A stretch of 10,111 bases of DNA from CAZVWV01 sp964631745 (GTDB taxonomy: Bacteria; Bdellovibrionota_C; UBA2361; JBGSMV01). The notes beneath the pieces were generated by a model. The model had not been told where the DNA came from and did no database searches. It was given only the letters and a program-made list of their open reading frames with translations. Below are positions 6,198-10,111 of this stretch, in pieces. Both the position numbers and the translations under genes were made by a program. The stretch lies in contig CAZVWV010000133.1 of NCBI GenBank assembly GCA_964631745.1, positions 1-10,111 of the forward strand. The letters are read 5' to 3'. Every line of letters starts with the position of its first letter. Positions within the stretch are counted from its first letter, which is position 1.

Positions 6198-6381
6198 TTT
6201 AACCTAGAAAGAGCAGTTGAATCGTAGCGAGGTGGCGGAGATGGTTGAAGATCTTGAAGTTTTTGACGGAATTGGCACGGAGCCCTAGCACCGTTAGGGT
6301 GAGTACCAATTCCTAGAAAAATTTAAGAGATTCAACTATCTTCGCCACCGTAGTAGATTCAAGTGCTTTTTCTAGGTTTAA
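6198..6381. repeat. Long imperfect palindrome (about 80-bp arms) between rlmB and scpA
   Basis: The two halves are inverted repeats of each other over nearly the entire gap. Exactly complementary blocks, in order, are AACCTAGAAA 6201-6210 with 6369-6378, TTGAATC 6217-6223 with 6356-6362, GGTGGCG 6231-6237 with 6343-6349, GTTGAA 6244-6249 with 6331-6336, and GGAATTGG 6268-6275 with 6306-6313. A small inner hairpin, CCCTAG/TTAGGG, lies around 6283-6299. As RNA this would be one hairpin of about 185 nt; as DNA, a cruciform or a miniature inverted-repeat element. It is not related by sequence to the GCCGACGA element family. It contains no open frame and no transposase remnant. Confidence 0.88.
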
Positions 6382-6395
6382 CATACTTGAATTAA

Positions 6396-7229
6396 CTACC
6401 GGCGTCTAGCCGCGTATAATAGGACGGCGGCCGCCTGGGCCACATTCAAGGACTGGATCTTACCAAACAAGGGGATCTTAAGCACATACTCAGCTTCCCG
6501 TTTGAGTAGCGGCTGGAGCCCTTCCCCCTCGGAGCCGAGCATCAGAAGGGTCTTGGAGGGGAAAGTGAAGTTCGTAAGGGGTACGGCCTGGGAATCAACA
6601 TCGGCGGCGATGGCAGAGAAACCGGCCTTACTTAGCCTTCTTTGAGCTTCCGATAAATTAGAAACCTGCACGATGGGCACAAGCTCCGAGGCCCCGGCGG
6701 AGGTTTTGGTTACTGCGGGCGTAATACCGCAGCCGCGATTGGGAGAGATGACTACGGCAGCGGCGCCAAAGCATTCTGCCACACGTAGGATGGCTCCGAA
6801 ATTATGGGGATCGTTAATCGAGTCAAGCAGCAACACCAGTGACTCTGAATCCTCTTCGGAGCGTGCTAAGAGCCATTTTAGATCATAAAATGTGCGGCTT
6901 TTTAACTCGGCGGCTAAGCCCTGGTGGGATGTAGTCTGGAGCATCGCTGAAAGCGCTTGGGGAGTAAGTTCACTAAGCTCAAGCCCAAGGGCGCGCGCTT
7001 GGTCCAGCGCCGAGAGCAGGCGCGCATCACGTTCACCGGCGGCATAGAGCACGCGTTTGATCGAGTCAGCGCGGTGCTGGAGAAGCTCCGAAACTGCATT
7101 TCGCCCCACTACAAGATGTGAAGGAGCGATGTTCCTTTCTCTGGCATCGCTCCTGTCACGGCCTTGCGGTCGGCGCTGCTGGGTTTGCGGCCCCCGCCGC
7201 CTATTAGGAAAAGTTTTTCTGTGTGCCAC
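6396..7229 (-). CDS. rlmB: SpoU/TrmH-family 23S rRNA (guanosine-2'-O-)-methyltransferase
   Basis: This SPOUT enzyme transfers a methyl group from SAM to a ribose 2'-OH (Gm2251 in E. coli 23S rRNA for RlmB). The 277-residue product has an Arg/Gln-rich basic leader (1-33), then a substrate-binding domain starting VVGRNAVSELLQ (40-51). The knotted catalytic domain follows: motif 1 DSINDPHNFGAILR with Asn143 and Arg149, motif 2 LMLGSEGEGL (229-238), and motif 3 IPLFGKIQSLNVAQAAAVLLY (252-272). The start is GTG at 7229, inside the 3' end of gdh (26-bp overlap). No other start before the GRNAV motif fits. A GAGG lies 12 nt upstream, rather far, suggesting coupling to gdh translation. The basic leader is longer than in E. 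coli RlmB (243 residues). The exact target base is inferred from the family. Confidence 0.9.
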   Translation of the reverse strand: MAHRKTFPNRRRGPQTQQRRPQGRDRSDARERNIAPSHLVVGRNAVSELLQHRADSIKRVLYAAGERDARLLSALDQARALGLELSELTPQALSAMLQTTSHQGLAAELKSRTFYDLKWLLARSEEDSESLVLLLDSINDPHNFGAILRVAECFGAAAVVISPNRGCGITPAVTKTSAGASELVPIVQVSNLSEAQRRLSKAGFSAIAADVDSQAVPLTNFTFPSKTLLMLGSEGEGLQPLLKREAEYVLKIPLFGKIQSLNVAQAAAVLLYAARRR

Positions 7230-8454
7230 GCGCCAATACTGCCTCGTTTAACCGCTTCAGCCCCAAAATGTATGCCGCACTTCGGAACGAAGTTTTGTAC
7301 TGATTTTTCAGATCCATAACCTCGTTAGCGGCGCGCTCCATGATGACCTTGAGCTTCTGATTGACTTCGTCCACGCTCCAGTAGTAGCCCGCGCGGTTTT
7401 GAACCCATTCAAAATAGCTGACAGTCACACCTCCGGCATTCGCTAGAATATCAGGAATCACATACACGCCGCGTTCATCCATAAACTTATCTCCGGCCGT
7501 GTCGGTAGGTCCGTTGGCAAGTTCGAGTAGACACTTGGCTTTTATGTTCTTACCGTTTTTCTCGCCGATCTGGTTTTCAAGGGCGGCTGGAACCAACAGA
7601 TCCACATCGAGCTCGAGCAATTCCATATTGGTGATCTTAGAAGAGCCGGAATCTTCCAGTATTCCGGCTTTATTCTTTTGCTCGATCACATGTTTTAAGT
7701 TTAATCCGTTAGCGTTGAAGATGCCGCCTTTAGAGTCGGATACGGCCACAACTTTGTACCCGATTTCGCTGGCAAGCCGCGCATAGATTGAGCCTGCGTT
7801 GCCAAACCCTTGCACGGCCACCCTTAACTGTTTACCGCCAAGCCCTAGGCGCTCCTTCAGGCACTCGAAAACATAAAAACCGCCGCGAGCCGTGGCTTCG
7901 TCGCGGCCGAGCGATCCGCCAAGAGCTATCGGTTTTCCGGTAATCATTGCGGGCTGGTAAGAACGTTTAATCTTTGAGTACTCATCGCACATCCAGGCCA
8001 TGATCTGAGAATTGGTGTAGACGTCGGGGGCCGGTATATCCGTATCAGGGCCGACTATGTCCGCTACGGCTGAAATATACGCGCGGGATAAGCGCTCGAC
8101 TTCCTTCAACGAAAGCTTGTGCGGATCGACAGCCACGCCACCTTTTCCGCCGCCGTACGGAATTCCGACCACGGCGCATTTGAAGGTCATCCAGAACGCC
8201 AATGAGGTAACTTCGTCTATGTTTACCTGGGGGTGAAAGCGTATACCGCCCTTGGTGGGTCCGAGCAGGTCGTTGTAGCGCACCCGGTATCCTTGAAAGA
8301 CCTTTTGGGAGCCATCATCCATACGAAGGGGAATCGACACCTGGAGCGACATCTTCGGAGAGCGTAATATCGCCGCGGTTTCTGAATCGATCTGATAATG
8401 CCTTAAAGCACCTTCTAATCTCTTTTGAGCCTCATCGAATATTGTTCCTGACAT
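7204..8454 (-). CDS. gdhA: Glu/Leu/Phe/Val dehydrogenase family protein, likely glutamate dehydrogenase
   Basis: The enzyme interconverts glutamate and 2-oxoglutarate plus ammonia with NAD(P). The 416-residue size fits the short hexameric class. Substrate-site motifs are GPTKGGIRFHP with Lys68, FKCAVVGIPYGGGKGGV with Lys92 and the catalytic Lys104, and PAPDV with Asp144. The Rossmann fold carries GFGNAGS (216-222), and the acidic Asp240 after VAVS at the end of the second strand suggests NAD rather than NADP (inference). ANGPT and LANAGGVTVSYFEWVQN are the typical C-terminal motifs. The ATG at 8454 is preferred because AGGAGG lies 4 nt upstream; the frame extends to 8505, but without such a site. 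Its last codons overlap rlmB. The long leader contains two hairpins. Leucine or phenylalanine dehydrogenase is less likely given length and motifs. Confidence 0.93.
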   Translation of the reverse strand: MSGTIFDEAQKRLEGALRHYQIDSETAAILRSPKMSLQVSIPLRMDDGSQKVFQGYRVRYNDLLGPTKGGIRFHPQVNIDEVTSLAFWMTFKCAVVGIPYGGGKGGVAVDPHKLSLKEVERLSRAYISAVADIVGPDTDIPAPDVYTNSQIMAWMCDEYSKIKRSYQPAMITGKPIALGGSLGRDEATARGGFYVFECLKERLGLGGKQLRVAVQGFGNAGSIYARLASEIGYKVVAVSDSKGGIFNANGLNLKHVIEQKNKAGILEDSGSSKITNMELLELDVDLLVPAALENQIGEKNGKNIKAKCLLELANGPTDTAGDKFMDERGVYVIPDILANAGGVTVSYFEWVQNRAGYYWSVDEVNQKLKVIMERAANEVMDLKNQYKTSFRSAAYILGLKRLNEAVLARGTQKNFS

Positions 8455-8512
8455 GTAACCTCCTGATAATCTTATCCTCCAAGAGAATATCCCTCGAACT
8501 CGCACATTGAAA

Positions 8513-8541
8513 GCCCCCTGCGCTATCGCAAAGTTTGGGGC
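8513..8541. promoter_or_regulatory. Hairpin in the gdh leader (proximal)
   Basis: GCCCC (8513-8517) pairs with GGGGC (8537-8541), and an inner TGCG (8519-8522) pairs with CGCA (8527-8530). It lies about 60 bp upstream of the gdh start codon and would be transcribed in the gdh leader. No T-run follows, so an intrinsic terminator is unlikely. Confidence 0.45.
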
Positions 8542-8561
8542 GGGCCGGGTCGGCGCAAATT

Positions 8562-8598
8562 GGGGCCGCGCATGGTCTCTGAGGCAATGCGCGGCCCC
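8562..8598. promoter_or_regulatory. Strong 12-bp perfect hairpin in the gdh / zinc-ribbon intergenic region
   Basis: GGGGCCGCGCAT (8562-8573) and ATGCGCGGCCCC (8587-8598) are exact inverted repeats with a 13-nt loop. The genes on either side are divergent, so it ends neither of them. It lies about 110 bp upstream of gdh and is probably in its leader, as a structured RNA, or is a DNA site for a dimeric regulator. The rest of 8455-8788 is AT-rich around 8615-8640 with no open frame seen. Confidence 0.7.
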
Positions 8599-8718
8599 CA
8601 GGGCGAAACCAAAATATCTATTAATTATTAAAGGTTATAGCTAGTGTGAACAGGTCGTTTAGTTTAAAATGGCGCAGGGATTATCGCTGGGAAAACATTA
8701 AAACCCTTCGAGCCCAAA

Positions 8719-8744
8719 TGTTAATCTAAAGAGTGTTAATCTAA
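8719..8744. repeat. Direct repeat TGTTAATCTAA, two copies 15 bp apart
   Basis: TGTTAATCTAA occurs at 8719-8729 and 8734-8744, ending 44 bp before the ATG of the zinc-ribbon gene. Spaced identical boxes in this position look like paired binding sites for a transcription factor, but no regulator can be assigned. No convincing promoter was found around them. Confidence 0.45.
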
Positions 8745-8788
8745 GTATTTTGATCTCTGCTCAATAAAACACAGGATTAGTTAGGTTT

Positions 8789-9967
8789 ATGGTTAAGCCA
8801 CTTGAAGAGTTTGGGGCCCAGAGTAGCCAGCTTCCTTTTCTTCCACCCAACTCTACCGTCGTTCAGTGTCCCTCATGCCGCACCCGCTTCGCGGTTGATA
8901 AAGAGACAATTTCCGGTCTAGATTTTCCCAAATTTCATTGTTCACGCTGCGACCACGTTTTTAGCTTGGGCGAATCGCCTAGCAGCGCACATATTGAAGC
9001 ACGCGAGACCAACTCAGATTCCATCGCTCAAGAATCTACGCCCTCGATAACGGCTCCGTCGTCCGCTCAGAGAGATTCTCTCTGGAGAGCCGCTCAAGAG
9101 GAAAAGTCGCTGGAAATTCCAAACTCATGGGAAGGATACTCGGAAGGCTACACGGCTAAGGCACCTCACGAATCTGCCCCAGAGGAAAACTTTGCTGCTT
9201 CTGACACCACAGATCAGATGGCCTTTCGCTTTGGCAACAACGTAACCCCACCGCGCAACAGACGCGCCGAGTTTCCCACAGACGATGATTTCTTCGACTC
9301 GGACAAATTCGAACTCGGCACAAGCATCGAAAAGAATTCTCGTTTGCTGGCGGAAAAAGCTAGAGATTATTCACCCACCTTCTCTCCCTCTGCCCTGGAT
9401 GAGGCCGCGGGAGTTTCCGGCGCACGCAGCGCCCAGGGCTGGAAGGCCTTCTCATACATGAGCATCCCGCTTTTAAGTTTTCTGTTAATAATTATCGCTG
9501 CCTGCTATTTCTTCCAAGATAATCTTAAAGCCGCGGCCTCGTTTACCTCTGTGCTCTTTCCGAAGGCCCCACAAGTGGCCCCAGCGGGTTTACAGATTGC
9601 AGGATCAACCTTGAAGAAGCTCGCGCTGGATACCGGAGAAGAGGTGTTCGTGATCGCGGGCACTGTGCAAAATAAGAGCGACCAGACTCTCACGGATGTA
9701 ATCTTAGAAGGTTTTCTGTTTAACAATAAAAACCAGATCGTCTCCGGCGTGCGCGCGAATTTAAACTCGACCTTGGCCAGCACCAGGATCAGATCGCTAA
9801 CTCCAGATATGATAAAATCGCTGCAGAAAGAAGCGGCTGTCAGATCATACACCCTCAAGCCGGATCAAGAGCTGCCCTTCGCCCTGGCGATTTTCGCGCA
9901 AGGATCCAGCGCCCCGCAATCTTACACTCCCCAATTTTACGGGGTGCGAATCTACTCGGCCCGCTAA
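8789..9967 (+). CDS. MJ0042-type zinc-ribbon protein with one membrane span (DUF3426-like)
   Basis: The function is unknown. The 392-residue protein has three parts. First is an N-terminal zinc ribbon, VVQCPSCRTRFAVD to FHCSRCDHVFSL, with Cys27, Cys30, Cys51 and Cys54. Next is a long polar, Ser/Glu-rich linker (about 60-215), probably disordered. A single transmembrane helix, about residues 223-242 (SIPLLSFLLIIIAACYFF), leads to a C-terminal beta domain (about 268-390) with EVFVIAGTVQNKSDQTLTDV, typical of DUF3426/FxLYD-like extracytoplasmic domains. The zinc ribbon would be cytoplasmic and the beta domain periplasmic, so a role linking cytoplasm and envelope is possible but unproven. The ATG at 8789 is the only sensible start; the upstream TTAGG is a weak ribosome-binding site. 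It is divergent from gdh, and the palindromic element copy D begins 10 bp after its stop. Confidence 0.8.
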   Translation: MVKPLEEFGAQSSQLPFLPPNSTVVQCPSCRTRFAVDKETISGLDFPKFHCSRCDHVFSLGESPSSAHIEARETNSDSIAQESTPSITAPSSAQRDSLWRAAQEEKSLEIPNSWEGYSEGYTAKAPHESAPEENFAASDTTDQMAFRFGNNVTPPRNRRAEFPTDDDFFDSDKFELGTSIEKNSRLLAEKARDYSPTFSPSALDEAAGVSGARSAQGWKAFSYMSIPLLSFLLIIIAACYFFQDNLKAAASFTSVLFPKAPQVAPAGLQIAGSTLKKLALDTGEEVFVIAGTVQNKSDQTLTDVILEGFLFNNKNQIVSGVRANLNSTLASTRIRSLTPDMIKSLQKEAAVRSYTLKPDQELPFALAIFAQGSSAPQSYTPQFYGVRIYSAR

Positions 9968-9977
9968 GCGCGGCACC

Positions 9978-10111
9978 GGAGCGCCGACGACTCGTCGGCC
10001 GGTGGTCATAAAAGCACTGCTCGTTAGGGCGGCAGCCACCACCCCGCTCGCACTCATTGCTGCCTGTCGGCCTAACACGCGGTGCCACTTCGCGACATCG
10101 GCCGACGAGTC
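9978..10111 (+). repeat. Palindromic repeat element, copy D (continues past window end)
   Basis: The left terminal repeat (9978-10001) contains GCCGACGACTCGTCGGC at 9983-9999. The right arm (10059-10111) matches copy B at 45 of 53 bases and is cut by the window end in the middle of the same 17-mer. With the missing 11 bases the element would be about 145 bp. Inner arms also pair: GTTAGG near 10023 with CCTAAC near 10073, and GGCAGC near 10031 with GCTGCC at 10059. The whole unit can therefore fold as one long interrupted hairpin. It may act as the 3' end structure of the zinc-ribbon transcript. Confidence 0.85.

Noticed and set aside
6231..6350. tRNA-Ser-like stretch (GGCGGAGATGGTTGAAG) inside the long palindrome
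   Set aside because: No acceptor stem, anticodon arm or T-loop can be built. The resemblance is limited to the D-arm-like string, and the whole is explained by the inverted repeat.
8562..8598. Intrinsic terminator
   Set aside because: The flanking genes diverge from this point, and neither strand shows a proper T-run after the stem.
9845..10088. Two minus-strand open frames of 77 codons at the right end
   Set aside because: They run through element copy D and the antisense of the zinc-ribbon gene. The frames arise from its GC-rich palindromes.
10020..10090. Integron attC site, because of the CCTAAC and GTTAGG core-like sequences in element copy D
   Set aside because: The cores occur in the order GTTAGG then CCTAAC, the reverse of an attC topology, and no integrase or cassette layout is present. 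They are explained better as pairing arms of the element.

Overview
The window looks like chromosomal DNA of a Gram-negative bacterium of moderate GC. Evidence is one probable lipoprotein, a secreted ABC-transporter binding protein, a zinc-ribbon protein with a single membrane span of a kind common in Deltaproteobacteria-like lineages, and a condensin operon (scpA-scpB-rluB) in the order known from those groups. The lineage is an inference. Several genes start at TTG or GTG, and the standard genetic code fits throughout. No phage, plasmid, CRISPR or transposase gene is visible.

Layout. Positions 1-354 hold the tail of a repeat element, a short direct repeat and a probable 43-residue lipoprotein on the minus strand. 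tRNA-Leu(CAG) follows at 355-438. It converges on an ALDH7/antiquitin-type aldehyde dehydrogenase (482-2002, minus). Positions 2003-2727 form a mosaic: a palindromic repeat arm, the initiator tRNA-fMet with a good promoter, GC-rich short repeats, a second promoter, then an inverted copy of the palindromic element lying in the leader of a branched-chain-amino-acid-type binding protein (2728-3795, plus). On the minus strand from 8454 down to 3820 run glutamate dehydrogenase, rlmB (overlapping gdh), a 229-bp gap occupied by a long imperfect palindrome, then scpA, scpB and an RluB-type pseudouridine synthase. A 334-bp divergent intergenic region with two hairpins separates gdh from a plus-strand zinc-ribbon/membrane protein (8789-9967). 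Another copy of the palindromic element follows 10 bp after that gene.

How the genes relate. ScpA and ScpB are the kleisin and winged-helix partners of the SMC condensin. RluB and RlmB modify 23S rRNA, and both tRNAs serve translation, so the minus-strand block is mainly chromosome and ribosome housekeeping. Glutamate dehydrogenase, the semialdehyde dehydrogenase and the amino-acid-type binding protein suggest amino acid uptake and catabolism, but they are not in one operon.

The most unusual content is non-coding. First, there is a dispersed element of about 145 bp with terminal inverted repeats built on the 17-mer GCCGACGA-S-TCGTCGGC. Its copies sit at 1-11 (tail), 2153-2216 (clear arm), 2568-2707 (inverted) and 9978-end. 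Second, there is an unrelated palindrome of about 185 bp at 6198-6381. The two element copies around tRNA-fMet face each other as inverted repeats of about 71 bp, and the enclosed segment carries two outward-relevant promoters.
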